Below are positions 24,311 to 37,061 of a DNA stretch of 64,000 nucleotides, one piece after another. The position numbers were made by a program, and so were the translations under genes. The first letter of the stretch is position 1; every line of letters begins with the position of its first letter. Below the pieces are notes generated by a model. It worked only from the letters and a program-made list of their open reading frames with translations. It was not told the DNA's origin and made no database searches. The DNA comes from Austropuccinia psidii (lineage: Eukaryota; Basidiomycota; Pucciniomycetes; Pucciniales; Sphaerophragmiaceae), in NCBI GenBank assembly GCA_023105745.1, contig JALGQZ010000011.1, forward strand, positions 28,456,612 through 28,520,611, given 5' to 3'.

Positions 24311-25043
24311 TTCCTCTATTTCCCCCTCTGATGCATCAAAAGCATTAAAAAGATTAAATACAAAGATGATAATTTCATTAATTTCATATAATTCTACTAT
24401 ATTATTGAAGACTCAAGTTTATCTTCAGATTAATCATAAATTTGACATGATTGAACCAATATTGCATTGTTTTTGTTAAATTCTCCCCAAAATCTTCAAT
24501 TCCACGTAAAATAAAGAATATTTGTAATTTCTTCTCTTTTTATTTTTAAATAAAATTTAAATAAGTTTCATTTTCATTATTTGGAGTAAATTTATTTAAA
24601 ATTGTTTTATTAAGTGTTAAGATCAGGTGATTCCTCCTTTTATAATAATTTCTCTTTATTATAATTCTTAATAATTCTTTTTTAGTATAAATAGTATTTC
24701 TATTAATATAGAGCTTTAATATTAGTAATATTATTTCTATAAATTGTTTTTTATCAAGCGAAAACAATTTTTCACACATTTACAATTTGTTTGTAACAAG
24801 AATAAACTGCCATAAATATATCAAGTGTTTAATATTGATATATATTTTTTCATATTTTCTGTATAATATAATATATATTATTACATTTACTTAATAATAT
24901 AATAATGTTCATTCCATAATTAGAGTAATCATTTATGATTATAATTATTATTTATCTTATTCATTCATTGAATGAGGAAAATCAGAGTACAACAAGTAAG
25001 ATATAAGTAATATTTACTCATTGTTTCCTAGTCAAACCTTACA

Positions 25044-25565
25044 ACACCACACCTCTTCTACAGAACATGTACATCCATACAAGGGCTGTATTATCCAAAT
25101 CAATTAAAATAAATATTCCTCTCAGGAAAATTCACTCTTTGGATCAGGGCTGGTGGATTCTCACATATACCAGCCCCTCTATCTCCTCCTGGAGATTTTT
25201 CCCCAGTTAATTAATATATTTCATTTCTGATTTAATAAATACTATAATTACTTATTTTGGAACATCTTATTTACTGGTAATAAGTTGGTCATTGCATTCT
25301 CTCACCTGTTCAGTATAGCTTCAGTGGCCATGTACTTATTAACCCTCCTCTCTCTTTATGACAGGTTGAAACAATGGACTCGAAGTTTTTTTTTAGCTTG
25401 TTTATTCTTGAATATTATTATTATTTGTTTTTTTGCTTTTTTTATATTTCTTTTAGTAGAAATATCATTATTATCACACTCATCAATGTCCACTTTATCT
25501 AATCACACTTGAAACCTCCATAGTTGAGTCACAGGCCCTCTTCACTTAGAAGAGCCCCTGTGAAA
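25044..25565 (+). repeat. A2 5' LTR, second part
   Basis: This resumes the family-A LTR after B2, with GGATCAGGGCTGGTG, ACATATACCAGCCCC, the TTTTTCCCCAGTTAATTAA block and the end AGAGCCCCTGTGAAA (TGTGACA in A3). The self-primer sequence AGTTAATTAATATA lies at 25205-25218, about 40 bp after an ATATA box, and probably marks the 5' end of the transcript. Confidence 0.8.
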
Positions 25566-25566
25566 T

Positions 25567-25580
25567 TATATTAATTATAT
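25567..25580 (+). promoter_or_regulatory. A2 primer-binding site complementary to its own LTR
   Basis: TATATTAATTATAT starts one base after the LTR end. Its first eleven bases are an exact complement of 25208-25218 in the LTR. In A3 both partners differ at the same pair, so the match has been kept by paired change. Confidence 0.6.
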
Positions 25581-26280
25581 CATGATTTCTTCTTTTCATT
25601 CATTTAAATTTATTTCTATCAATTATCAATTATAATCTCTTCATGATTGTATAAATTTTTATGATCTTTATGATCTTAAGATTTCATCAGCAATTTTAAT
25701 CTCACTAATTGTTTTTATATGAAAATTGATATTTTCTAACTTCTCAATAATTGATGACATTTCAACTCTATCCTCAATTATTAATAAATCCAAAAATTAT
25801 TTTTTTGATATGCAAGTCTTATCAGTTTTTTATTTATTGGTTAGTTGATTGAGAAATAATCCTGATAATTGCTTCAGGGATTCAGGACTTTATTTGCATC
25901 GGATTAATGATTGATTGGCTTTGAATTACTCAAGATAACTTATTTTTGTTTAAGAATTGATTTTAATTGACTCATTGACTTTGACTAATTAAGATATTGA
26001 ATTAATTGCTGAAGATATTGTTTAAGTATTGAATTCCTCAAGACCTTGATTTTATTTTTGAACGAATCTATTGATTTATTAATTTATTTATTGAATTTTT
26101 CAAGATTACATTGATATTTATTTTGAATTGATTTCATATTTACTGAAATTGATTTGATACTCCTCAAGAGAATAATTCACCCATAATATTTTGACTTAGT
26201 CATTTTCATTCTTCAAGAAGTATTCAAATTAATTTAAATCACAAATTATTATCAACTTTTCTGATTCTTATTTGCAAATA
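25581..26280 (+). other. A2 leader
   Basis: About 700 bp of T-rich leader with many TTGATT and CTCAAGA iterations. No gene is visible. It ends at the ATG of gag. Confidence 0.7.
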
Positions 26281-27632
26281 ATGCCTGTTGGCATAGTCCC
26301 CCAGTCAAGAAGAAAAGCTCTCAACGAAATCAAGCTATTATCACTCCTACAGCAAGGGTTCCTCTTGACTGCACACCATCAGTTCAGCAGCTGCGTGCAA
26401 ATTTGGACAGAGGACCACAAATGTAAGGCGCAGCACCCTCTTGAATAGGATATATGAAATAAAGGAGATAAAGATCATTCTCTGTCCTGTTGGGAGGCTA
26501 CCCTGGCATTTCTCAAGGGGCTAGAAGCAGGTTGGGGGAAGCTGAAGATGAAGAGGGGGAGGAGTCTGTGGAAGAGGAAGGGTCTGAGGAGACTGAAGTG
26601 GAAGCTGCTCTGGCAGGTGCCCCTGATGCTTCTGAGGTCTCAAATCAAGCCCTTCATAATCAACCTCTTTTCTCTCAAGCTGAACCAAATTTCCTCAAGC
26701 TGATGAATCAAATGACTTGATTCATGGGACAACTCACTCAAGAAGTTGCCCCAAGCAGCACTTCCAGAGCCCCAGAATTCAATACTTCATCTATAAATGC
26801 ACCTGACTCTTTTGATGGTACTCAAGACCATAAATTGAGAGGATTTATTCAATACTGCCAATTGATTTTCCATAATGACCCAGAAAGGTTCTTCTCTGAC
26901 AGGAAGAAGGATTTTCATTGAACTTCTTTTCCGACTGGTAGAGCTGGAAAATGGATTGAACAATTTCTCTCAAATATCTTCAATGAAGACCCTTCCTACC
27001 TCCTGAAGAATTGGCAATTGTTTGAGACCAAGTTATTCACTCTGTTTGGTAATCCCAATGAAGTCATGAAAGCTAAAAAGGTTCTGGAAAATTTCAGGAT
27101 GAAGAAGCTTGGTCATGTTTCCTTGTAAATTGCTTATTTCAGAAGTTTAGTGTCAAGAATTAGAGACTGGGGAAAAATGGCTCATTAATTTTTATAGAAG
27201 AGGCTTGGAAGAGAGGCTATTCAATCAATTGGCTTCCAGCCCTGGGAAATTTGTTAGTCTTCAGGAACTCATTGACATTACTCTGGAGTTAGATACCAGG
27301 TACCATGAGAGGCATAAGGAAAAGGGTGGTAATCAAGAAAAGAAGGCTGCTGTAACTGCATCCAATTCCTTCAGGCCTCCTCAAGACTTATCTTCCAAGA
27401 AGCCCCACACTAAGGAAAATAAGGGAGGAATATTAAAGGCTGTAAGGATACACCTCCTCCTGCTCTCCTTAATAAGGACAACAAATGAATTGGTTCTGAA
27501 GAGGATAGGAGGATTTCCAAGCCTTATTCACTCATTGTGGTGGAAAGCACCAAATTGAAAAATGCTTCAAGTGGTGTTAAAATTCCGAAAGGGTCATCAA
27601 AGGTCTTCCCTAGTTAGAAGGGAAACGTTTGA
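26281..27632 (+). pseudogene. Broken gag of A2
   Basis: It starts ATGCCTGTTGGC and ends at the conserved Gag stop TGA (27630-27632). Recognisable parts are the acidic region (26490-26720), the block around FDGTQDHKLRGFIQYCQLIF (26724-26921), a central region needing frameshifts, the QELIDITLELDTRYHERH segment (27205-27558) and a zinc-knuckle end HCGGKHQIEKCF near 27530. Stops at 26718, 26919 and elsewhere inactivate it. Confidence 0.8.
27620..27626 (+). promoter_or_regulatory. Candidate -1 frameshift heptamer, A2 gag-pol junction
   Basis: GGGAAAC, read G GGA AAC in the gag frame, fits the X XXY YYZ pattern and lies three bases before the Gag stop TGA. A3 has GGGAAAA at the same place with the same spacing. 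In both, the pol frame is the -1 frame. Confidence 0.5.
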
Positions 27633-30600
27633 GTGGGAATCAAATTGTGCTGAATGGTTCTAATTTTTTTGCTTCAAGAGCACAATTGTGCACTATGAAT
27701 ACTAGGGTCAAGAAATATTGGAAGTTTCTTTTTTTCGTTTCTGTCTATGATATTTTTTATAGTATTTTACTTAATTATGGTTCTAAAAACTCTTTTATTG
27801 CAAAGAATGTTTTCCTCAAATACTCATTTGCTATGTCTTCCCTCCCTGAAAATATTCTTCTTTTAATTTTGGATTCAAATCAATGCACTTTCTTTTTCAT
27901 CACCCATTATGTCAAGTGGGTTTTTGACTTTCCTTCATTCTCAAGCTTTCAATGGGACTTTTTAATCTTAGATTCTCCCCAGGGAGAATACCTCATATTG
28001 GGATATGATTTCCTTTACCTTTTTACTCCCATCATTAATTGGAAAATGTATTTATCACCTATGATTCTAATGATAAGGATTCTAGTGGTATTATTCCCCC
28101 TGCTAGTAAGTACTCTGCCACTAAGGTCAACAGTGTTTCTCTGGTTTGTGAGCTTAATACACCTTCCCTTCCTTTTTATTTCCATATTCCTCCCATGATT
28201 CCTTTTCAGTAATTAATTCTATCAAGAGATGAATTCTTCAAAGAGATGAAAGAGGTTGGAGAAGATGTTTCTATATCTTCACTTAATCTCTTCCAAGGGG
28301 ATATTAACCTTCCTCCTTTATCCTTTGATGCCTCCCTTTAGGAAATGTGAGATGAATAGAAAGAGAAAGAATCAATTGAAACTGTTTTGAAGGTAGTTCC
28401 TCCTCCTTATCACCAATATTTGGAAGCTTTCTCTAAGGTGAAAGCAGAGAAAACTCCTCCACACTGCACCTGTGATCATCATATCAAACTGGAGGGGTCT
28501 TGACCTGCAGTTGGTGCTATCTAGTCTTTATCAAATCCTGATTCAGAAAACCTACATGCCTATACTTCAGAGGACCTAGAGAAATATTTCATCAGGCCAA
28601 GCTCCTGTCCTTTTTGTAAAGAAAAAGGATGGATGATTTTTCTTGTTTATTGAAAACTGCATGCTAAATGCTCTCACTAGGAAGAACAGGTATCCTGTTC
28701 CTTCAATGAATCAGCTGATTACCCTTTTTGATGGTCCCACTATCTTCTCCAAGATAGATATGCGTGGTGCATGTAATATTGTGAGAATTAAAGAGGGGGA
28801 TAAGCACTTCACTGCCTTCAGAGCCAGGTATGGAAGTTATTAGTATTTTTTATGCATTTTGGAGCAACCAATGCTCCTGCTTAATTGCAAAATCTTGTGA
28901 TTGATATATTTGAAGTAGTTTATTTTGATGATATTATGGTCTTCTCAAGTTCTGAGGGGCAACTTATCAAAAATGTGGCCTCTGTCCTCCAAATAACAAG
29001 GGATAATAATTTTTTTTCCAAAGCCTTAAGCTGTGTATTCCATGCCTCAAGTGTCTATTACCTGGGTGATTTTGTTCCAAGTTGTGGTCTCAAAAGCGAT
29101 TCTGCCAAATATCTGTAAATTCTCAATTGGCCACAGGCCAAAAAAATAAAACCCCTTCAATCCTTCCTTTGCTTTTCTGATTTTTCTTGTTGTTTCATTA
29201 GAAGTTGGCCCAAAAAATACTGGTCTCAATTCCCTTCTTGAAAAAGAATCTCCTTTTATCTTCATTGAGGAAGCTCTTAGTGAGTTTCAAATACTCAAAG
29301 AAGCTTTCAAAATTTCTCCCATCCATTCTCATTTCAATCCTTCCCTACCAACAATTGTAAAGACTGATTCTTATGATTATTCCTTGGATTATGTACTGAG
29401 TCAGGTGAATTACTGATGAAAGCACCCCATTGCATTTGATAGTTACAAATTTCTCCCAGATGAGCAAAACTATGAAATTCATGACCAGGAACTCCCTGGC
29501 ATATTTTGGGCTCTCATGAAGTGGAGAGATTTTCTTCTTTATCTTTTCAATCTTTTTGAAGTCTTGACAGACAATTCTTGTCTTCCTCATTTCATGCCTT
29601 CCAAAGTTCTTACTTGTAATTAAGCGCATTGGGCTGAATTTCTCTCTGAATTTCATCTCACTATCACTTACCGCTCAGGAAGGCTGGCCACTTTACCAGA
29701 TGTCTTGTCATGTTGGGACCACTTGTACACAGAAAAGGGCATGGACTTCATCAGAAATAATTCTCACACATTTCATCAATCTCTTAATAAAGATGAAATT
29801 GAAGAATCAAGCTTTAAATTTTCTCAGATTTGGTGAATAAAATTCACAAAGAAGTATAGAAAGACAAAGAATATAAAGAAATACACAAAGAATGAGAAAG
29901 TGGTGAATCATTCATAGAGTATTTCTTTGAGCCTTAAGCCAAATTTTTATTATTCAAAGATAGAGTGCTTATCCCAAGCAATAATGAAATTCAATTGAAC
30001 ATTATTTCCAAACATCATGACTAACCTTTGACTGGCCACCCTAGAGAAGAGAAGACCCTCAAGAACCCCAAGAGGGACCTTTATTGGGCTTGAATTATTC
30101 AAATCATCAGGGAGTATGTGTACTCATGTCAGAAATGTTCAAGAAAAAGGAACATTCACCATAAACATTTTGGATTAATCAAGCCTCTTTAAATTCCATC
30201 CAGTGATTGGAATTCATGATCGATGTACTTCAGCACTAAATTTCCCCTGCCCAAAAAATTTGATTGAATTTTAGTAGTTGAGGAAAAAATTCAAAAAATG
30301 GAAATTTTTATTCCAACTTATTCAACCATTACTTCCCTGGACCTAGCTCAAATCTTCATCAGTAATGTCAGTTCCGAAAATGGCCTTCCAGTCAGTCTCC
30401 TTAGTGATATAGATTCTTTATTTGTTTCATCATTTGAGATCCATTCTGTCAGCAGCTCATTTTTGTCAGTTACCATCATTATTTCTGGCACACCTTGCTC
30501 CCTCTGGCTGAATTTTCTTACAATAATGCAAAAAATTCATTAACAAAACAAGCACCTTTTTTACCATTTATGGAAGTGAACAAGCTTTGATTCAATTGAA

Positions 30601-31197
30601 ATTTCTCAAGACACACCTTCTGGAAAGGTATCTACAAAGCTCCAATCAGTAAATCAAGCTGTCAAAGAAGAATTAGAGTCAGAAATAAGGCATTTTAAGA
30701 ATAATGAAGATAGAAATTGGACAATTCGACCTGTTTTCAATCTGGGAACAAAGTATGGCTAGCTTCAATTAACATCAAGAAACCAATACCCACCAAGAAA
30801 CACAGAAAGGCGGTTTTTTGGGCGCTTTGAAGTTCTGAAAAATATTGTAAGCCATTCATATCTCCTCAGTTTACCTCCACAATGGAAATAAGTTCGCCCT
30901 GTATTCCATGTGTCTTTACTAGAACTAGTCAAGAAATAGGATATCCCAAACCAACATCAATTGCTACCACCACCAGTAATAGTGTAAGAGCAAGGGGAAT
31001 AGGAATTGGGAAAGGTTGTGGACTCAAACCTCAAAAGAGGTAATTTATGGTATCTTGTAGAGTGGAAAGGATTCAGTGATGACCCAGAGGGAAAAGCTTG
31101 GGAAACAGCTTTCAATGTTATAAACTCACCTGACCTAGTCAAAGATTGTAACACATTGTATCCTGACATTCCGGGCCCAAATTCCTCAAGAGTTTGA
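27633..31197 (+). pseudogene. Broken pol of A2
   Basis: The order matches A3 pol: protease region (27629-28198), RT (about 28500-29100, with YFDDIMVF retained at about 28921-28944), RNase H (about 29340-29760), integrase (about 29830-30900) and a chromodomain (about 31000-31197, YLVEWKGFSDDPEGKAW). The protease DSGA site reads NYGS. There are many stops and frameshifts. At the position of the lone A3 TGA, A2 has GAA, so the stop is not ancestral. Confidence 0.85.
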
Positions 31198-31856
31198 TTT
31201 TATGGTTCTTGGTGGGGATTAGATTTTATGAAAGTAAGTTCCTCTGTTGGAAGGCACCTTGAAGGGGGTATTCTACCCAAATTTATTGTAAGAATTACCT
31301 TTTCCACTTTGTGAGAAATTGTCAGTTGTTTGGGCATATTCGGAAGGCCTTGCAACATCAATACCCTCAGATTTGCACCTTAAATAAAGATATGTCCAAG
31401 TTCTCTCTTTTATCTTCATTTATTTCCTTATTTATATCAATAATAATTATTCAAGAAATTCCTTACATAAAGTCATTTTATGGCACAAGGAAGTTATGAA
31501 ATTAAGTTCTATCTCCTGTTATACATCCCAGAGGATATTGACTTTTTGTAAAACAACACCTTGACCACTCTGTGAGAAAGAATTCTCGGTTTTATCTTTT
31601 CAGGAAATTTATGGCCAAAAAAAGCAACTCACCACAAGAAGGACAATCCTCAGAAGTTTTTTATTTCTTTTTCTCTTCATTCTTGTAGTTTCTATATTTC
31701 TTTTACTTGTATAATTATTGTTCCATCCTATTTCTTTATCAAGAAAAAGCATCCCCTAACATGTAATGTATTTTGAGGTTACATTTATTTCTTGTATCAA
31801 TAAGAGTGAGCATAAAAGACAAAACAAACACAAAAAAATCCAAAAAAAACTAGTTT
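31198..31856 (+). other. A2 spacer between pol and the antisense gene
   Basis: Convergent intergenic region holding two diverged copies of the module seen at A3 43798-43920 and 44163-44275 (near 31205-31320 and 31490-31590). No gene is visible. Confidence 0.6.
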
Positions 31857-32901
31857 CATCTACCAAAATGATCAAAGGTCCTCTGGAAATCATTTATCAA
31901 CTTATCTTCATACCAGACAAGCTTAGCAACAATCTCTTCAGAAGCAGTACCAAGAATTATGCTATCATTGACATACATGATTACCTCTACTATTTCTGAA
32001 AGACCTTCTGAACAGCCTGGACACATTACTACCCAAATTTAGATCCTCTCTGCTAACCCTGATAGGCCAAAGCTTCCTTCTTTGAAATACTTGAGCAACT
32101 GAAAATGGTAAATGTGACCAATCTTCTCTTCTTCTACTGGTTCTGGCCACAGGTTGAAATCTCTAAAAGGTCAGGACTGGTGTTGTTCTGGGCTTTGAAA
32201 TGAAAATGGCCACATTTTTGAAGCTAGGGAACGCCTGGAAGTGGATGTATTAGGTGAAGGAGGAGGGATTGTAGATGGGAGAGTGGAAAGAAAAGGTTGT
32301 ATGCCTCTTGGGGTAATGGGAATGAATTAGATATGTAATATCTTGGCAGAAGGTTTATTAGGTGAAGAACTTGAATGGTTGCCAGTGGATTTATTTACTA
32401 AATTAACTTCTTCACCATCCAATTCTTCACTTCCTTCATCATCTGGGTTGGTTGGTGAATAAGAAATTCTTGTTATTCTTTTCACCACACCTTGATTTTT
32501 GATTCTAGGGATTGGGACCTCTGAACTGGAGTACATTGGCGTAGAACAAATGGGAATGGGCCCTCCAACATTGGTCCATCTTGCAAAATCCTCCTTCTAG
32601 GGCGAGTTCCTAAATCAAGCCGTAATTATCAAGTCAAATCAAGAATACCACAGAACTTACAATTGCAATAATCTGAAGTACCATCAAGGGAAGGCATCTC
32701 AGAAACTGGGAGCTTCTTCCCAAAAGGCCTATCCTTTTTTCTCTACAAATATCACCTTAAATTGGAATGTGGCACTCATTGACATGAACATGGTTTCATC
32801 CCAAAAAAAAGGAACTTTGAAGATCTAGGCTTAAAGGTTTGGAAACAATTTTTCTCATTATTAAAGAGCACAGTAAAGGAAGGATCCAAAACTTCAACTG
32901 C
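31857..32901 (-). pseudogene. A2 antisense Zn2Cys6-type gene, 3' part (broken)
   Basis: On the minus strand, 32327-32536 (SSSEVPIPRI and DEGSEELDGEEVN) and 31965-32150 (ARTSRRRED, AQVFQRRKLWPIRVSRED and VSRLFRR) match exon 2 of the intact A3 gene. The region near 32690-32900 is the remains of exon 1. Several frameshifts and stops are present. B1 inserted within exon 1, and its 5-bp duplication CTTCT (32902-32906 and 56874-56878) brackets the break. The 5' remainder lies at 56879-57032. Confidence 0.75.
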
Positions 32902-32906
32902 CTTCT

Positions 32907-34780
32907 TGTGAACCTTTGAGATATGACCACATACCCAAAAAGGTCACAAGAAATATTTCAAATAATTATACATTAAAAATAAGTACCTTAAAACTACAAA
33001 AATACCATAAATTTGTATAAAACTTGGTTTAACTTAAAAACCAATGAATAGAAATGTGAAATAAATTACACCATTGGATTCCCCATGGTGAAATATACAT
33101 ATACCATTTTTATGACATATCTGTAAAGTCAATATTTAATAAGCTATAAGTAATAATACCTTATAAAAGACACAAATCCTTATTTATTTCAAAAACCAAT
33201 GAAACAACATGTGAAATGAATGGTACCATTGGATTCTCCATAAAGATCCACACATAAAACAATGAATAAGCTAGTCTTCAAAACCAATACTTAAGGAATT
33301 AACCTGAATATATGCACTTTTTTGGTCAATGCATATATTCAACTGTATGAATAGAGATATGAAGTTTATTTCACAAGTTATAAACAAGGTTGAAACCTGT
33401 AAAGAATTATTGGTTAAAATCAATAGAGCTGTTGACCACTTTGTTGTGAAAGTGGTCCAAACTTAAACAAAAGGAGACAATTGGATTCTACTAGCTCCTT
33501 CGTGAAGAATGATGTATTTTTTATTATAATATTCAAGGTATAACCCCTTGAAATCATATTTTGAAGTTTAAAATATTAAATTTTGACAGAAAAGATGAGT
33601 TACAAGAAAAATCATCAAAAATAGGGTTTTGATTATGTAATGGAATGCTCTTGGCAGCATAATACGGTTATGCCAAGCTATTAGAAATCACTCTCTGAAT
33701 TGCTGTAGCGTGTAAATCTTAAAAGTTCTTAAGGATCAAAGTTTGAGCTTAATTTGATCATTTATGATCACTCACTGTAACCTTAAATTAAGTTTAACAG
33801 TCATATAAGTGTTACAATTGGTGAATACTATTAGTTTATGATTAAAACTAATAAAATCCACGACATTTGGGGTTCTGCCAAGCCTTTGACGTCATCAGAC
33901 TTAGAGTTATAGTGATAACTCTAAATAATGGTGTAATAGTGATGTAATGAGGTTTGAGCATGATGTAATCACCACCAAACCTTAAAATATTGATCAATTC
34001 CAGTGGATATGATCGGTACACGTCTACTAGAAGCCTGTTGGACTCTAGGAGGGAGGTATTTACTATAAATAGAGCTCTTTCTGCTCTGTTTTCCCCTCAG
34101 ACGCATCAAAAACATTAAATAAATACAAACAAAAAGGTAATATCTTTATTATTTATATATAAAACTTTTATATTATTAAGGACCAAAGTTCATCTTTATT
34201 ATAATCATCAATTTTGACATTATTAAATCATTTGTTTAACTGTTTTTGTTAAAAATCTCTCTAAAACTCATTTCCACATAAAAAATCAAGAATATTTGCA
34301 ATTTCTCTATTTTTTATTGTCAATACAATTTGTATAAGTTGTATTTAAATTATTTGGTGTGAAATATCTCAAAATTATTATATTAAGTGTTAAAAGTAGG
34401 TTATTTTCTCTTATATTAATAATTTTCTCTATATTATTCTTTTAATAATTCTTTAATTAATATAAATAGTATTTATATGAATTTATAACTTTAATATTAG
34501 TAATATTATTGTTCTTAATTGTTTTTTATTAATAAAAAACAATTTTTTATGCCTTTATTATTTGTTTGTAACAATAATAAAGTGCTTTTAAATATATTAA
34601 TTATTTTATATTAATATATTTATTTTATTATATTATATTTTATAATATAAATTATATTATTATATTTTTATTAATAATATAATTATTTTTATCTTACTTA
34701 TTTCATTCATAAGGACATTCATAGTACAATAAGTAAAATATTAGTAATTTTCAATTATTGTTTCATAGTCAAACCTTACA
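32907..34780 (+). repeat. 5' LTR of B1
   Basis: It starts TGTGAACCTTTGAG and ends GTCAAACCTTACA. A TATAAATA box at about 34066 is followed by a pyrimidine stretch and TCAGACGC. Compared with the 3' LTR it lacks about 85 bp near 33345. It has no coding content. Confidence 0.9.
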
Positions 34781-34782
34781 TT

Positions 34783-34798
34783 TGGGGGCCTGGCCGTG
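34783..34798 (+). promoter_or_regulatory. Candidate primer-binding site of B1
   Basis: TGGGGGCCTGGCCGTG begins two bases after the LTR and is strikingly GC-rich for the region. The TGG start suits a tRNA CCA end. E5 shares only the first eight bases after the LTR (TTTGGGGG) at 60026-60033. The tRNA was not identified. Confidence 0.45.
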
Positions 34799-35273
34799 AT
34801 ATTTACTCTAAAAGTCCTTTAAAAAGATTCTAATTGGGTTTATCCAATAATAAATTATACTTATAATCATAAAATTATATGATAATTTTATATTTATTGA
34901 TTTTAAAAGCTATTGAGGCATTTGGAAAGCAATTGTACTGTCTTACACGTGGTTTTTCACATCCTTAGACTTGCAAAAACTTGCTTTGAGTGACTCTAGT
35001 GATTAAAAAAGATATTTCATAAATTCAAAATAATTTTATATTTTAAATTAATTTTATAAAAAGAATCATACTGATTTTATTTTATTCTTTAAAAATAAAA
35101 ATATTAAAAACCAATAAAAAAGTTATTTTATTCTCTTTAATTTCAGTTCTTTAATTATTTTCATTTTTTTTTCCATAAAAAAGATATAAAAGCAATTTTT
35201 ACGTGGAAAATTGCCATATCTTACCAAAATAACACTTTTATATAAAAGACTTATATTTATTTGTCTTTTTTAG
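34799..35273 (+). other. B1 leader
   Basis: AT-rich leader ending in a pyrimidine-rich tract and TTTTTTAG (35265-35273), which looks like a 3' splice acceptor. No gene is visible. Confidence 0.5.
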
Positions 35274-35667
35274 TGTTTGAAGACAACCCAACAGAGGATA
35301 ACCAAACCACTGTTGAAATATTGGTGGAAGAAACTTGTCAAAGCTCTCCATCACCAATAATTAGCAAAAGAAATAAAGCCAAAAAATTTGACTTTCCAGG
35401 ACCCACCATTCAGGACTCTGAAGGTGAGTACCTCATTTATAAATTGCCATAAGAAATTTCCTGTTCTGAAATCCTCTTATTTCTTATTTTTCTTATAATA
35501 TGACTACCAGAAGAGGCTCCCAATATGCCATCCAATCAGATGGAGCTGGACTCAGAGGTAGAATTGATTCCTCAAAAGGGAAAAGGAAGGGCAATATCCC
35601 CAGTGGAACAGAATCCACACAAGGAAGTGCCTTATCCCAAAGGCAAGTCCCAGAAATGCCCATGATA
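35274..35667 (+). CDS. Predicted spliced small frame overlapping the start of B1 gag
   Basis: An open segment from 35274 to 35423 ends in GAAG|GTGAGT, and 35424-35510 has intron borders (GTGAGT to ACCAG, 87 nt). Joined to 35511, the reading frame stays open (EEAPNMPSNQ and VELIPQKGKG) to a TGA at 35665-35667. This is a different frame from gag, which also runs open through 35500-35715, so about 155 bp would be read in two frames. The start is unknown and may be in an upstream exon. It could be an alternatively spliced product or a leftover. The case rests on the splice sites and the doubly open frame. Confidence 0.4.
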
Positions 35668-37061
35668 TCTGAACCTGAATTGGAAGTAAGTATGAGTGAC
35701 TCAAACAGGTACAAATAACATTCAGAGGGCTCAAATAGACATCTCCATGAGCCAGTACAAACAGTACTACACAGTATACAAGGACAAAGATTGGGAAATG
35801 TTGCCTCAAATACACCAAGGAGTGATGAACCCCTGGCACATCCTGAAAAAGTTCCTCAAAGAGGAGGAAATAGTGAGATACTCCAATGGATGGAATCCAC
35901 TATCATCCAAACCTCAAATCAAAAAGATCAAGGAGTATCATGCCAAAAAGAAGGAGGCAACTAAGGAAGAAACCCCAGTAGCTTCTACCAGAAAGCCCCA
36001 AGTCAAACCACTTCCCCAAGAAGGGGAGAAAAACAAGAAAAAGAATTGGAGAAAACCATATTCCCCAAGCTACAGGATCCCCAAGATCCAAAAAGATGCC
36101 ATGGACAATGTCTTCAACATGGCCAGAACTTTGATGGAATTCAAAGACAAAGAGGAACAAAGAATGAGACAACCCCATTTCCCAAAGAAATAACCTTGTC
36201 TCCTGATGCTGTAAATACTTTAAAAGAGCTTAAAAATAGTATCTTACCTCTTAAAGACATTAAAAATAGTTTATTATCTTTCCAAGAAATAAATAACAGT
36301 TTATCATCTTTAACAAAACTTGTTGTACAAAATAAGAAAGAAATTGATAACATAAAATTTATGATTGAAAATAATAAACCAAAAGTATTAATTGACAATA
36401 CTCAGAAATTGATACAAGGACAACAAGAGTTGTATAAATACATAAGTGATATCAAAGAAAAAACTTTTACAATCAATTATGACATGAGTATTGACAATCT
36501 TACAGAAAAACTAAACAAATTAAGTATTTCTGTAGAAAAATTTGAAGGAAATACTTCATCACACCAAAAGTTACTTTTGGACCATGTGGAAAAGAGTGAT
36601 GAAGCAAGAATGCATCTGAAAGATGACATTCAAAGTGAAATAAGGCTTATTACTGAAAAAATGGATAAAATTAATGAGGCTAATTTAAATATGTGAAAGT
36701 TATCAACACCATTTTCTCACATAAGAAGCCCTGTTAAACCAAAAGAGGAATTAACAAATCCATTCATAACAGACTTGAGTCACCAAGATAATAACCAAGT
36801 CTTAATGAAGGAAGCACCTCAATTGAAAGAATGGCCAACATTCACAGGAGAAGGTGAATATGACCACATGTCATTTATCCAAACAATTGACATGATACAA
36901 GAAGATTATGCCATACCAGATGAATTAATCACTGCAAGATTACATTCATTGTTTGAAAAATCTGCAAAAAGATGGTATTAGGCATAAGGCAAACAAATGG
37001 CAAAAATACCTGGTCTTGGTGGAAACAAGAAATAATCACCAAGTGGGCTAAGAATGCCTGA
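35500..37061 (+). pseudogene. B1 gag, N-terminal part (disrupted)
   Basis: It starts ATGACTACCAGAAGAGGC. The main frame is stopped at 35716 (TAA), 35962 (TAA), 36694 (TGA) and 36979 (TAG). It shifts by one base near 36979 and meets another TGA at 37059. Between the stops it is well conserved. There is a long helical, lysine/asparagine-rich stretch (36193-36696) that may form a coiled coil, followed by the capsid-like block around EWPTFTGEGEYDHMSFIQ (36829-36882). Because the lesions are few, B1 was probably intact when it inserted. Confidence 0.8.

Larger units (their letters stand above)
13905..25043 (+). mobile_element. B2: solo family-B LTR inserted in the A2 5' LTR, itself split by C
   Basis: The pieces 13905-14731 and 23736-25043 match the B1 LTR from its first bases (TTTGAGCC, decayed from TGTGAACC) to its last (GTCAAACCTTACA). 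No family-B gag or pol accompanies them, so this is a solo LTR. Flanks are CCACC (13900-13904) and ACACC (25044-25048), an imperfect target duplication. Without C the LTR is about 2.13 kb. The excess over B1 is explained by an internal tandem duplication. Confidence 0.8.
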
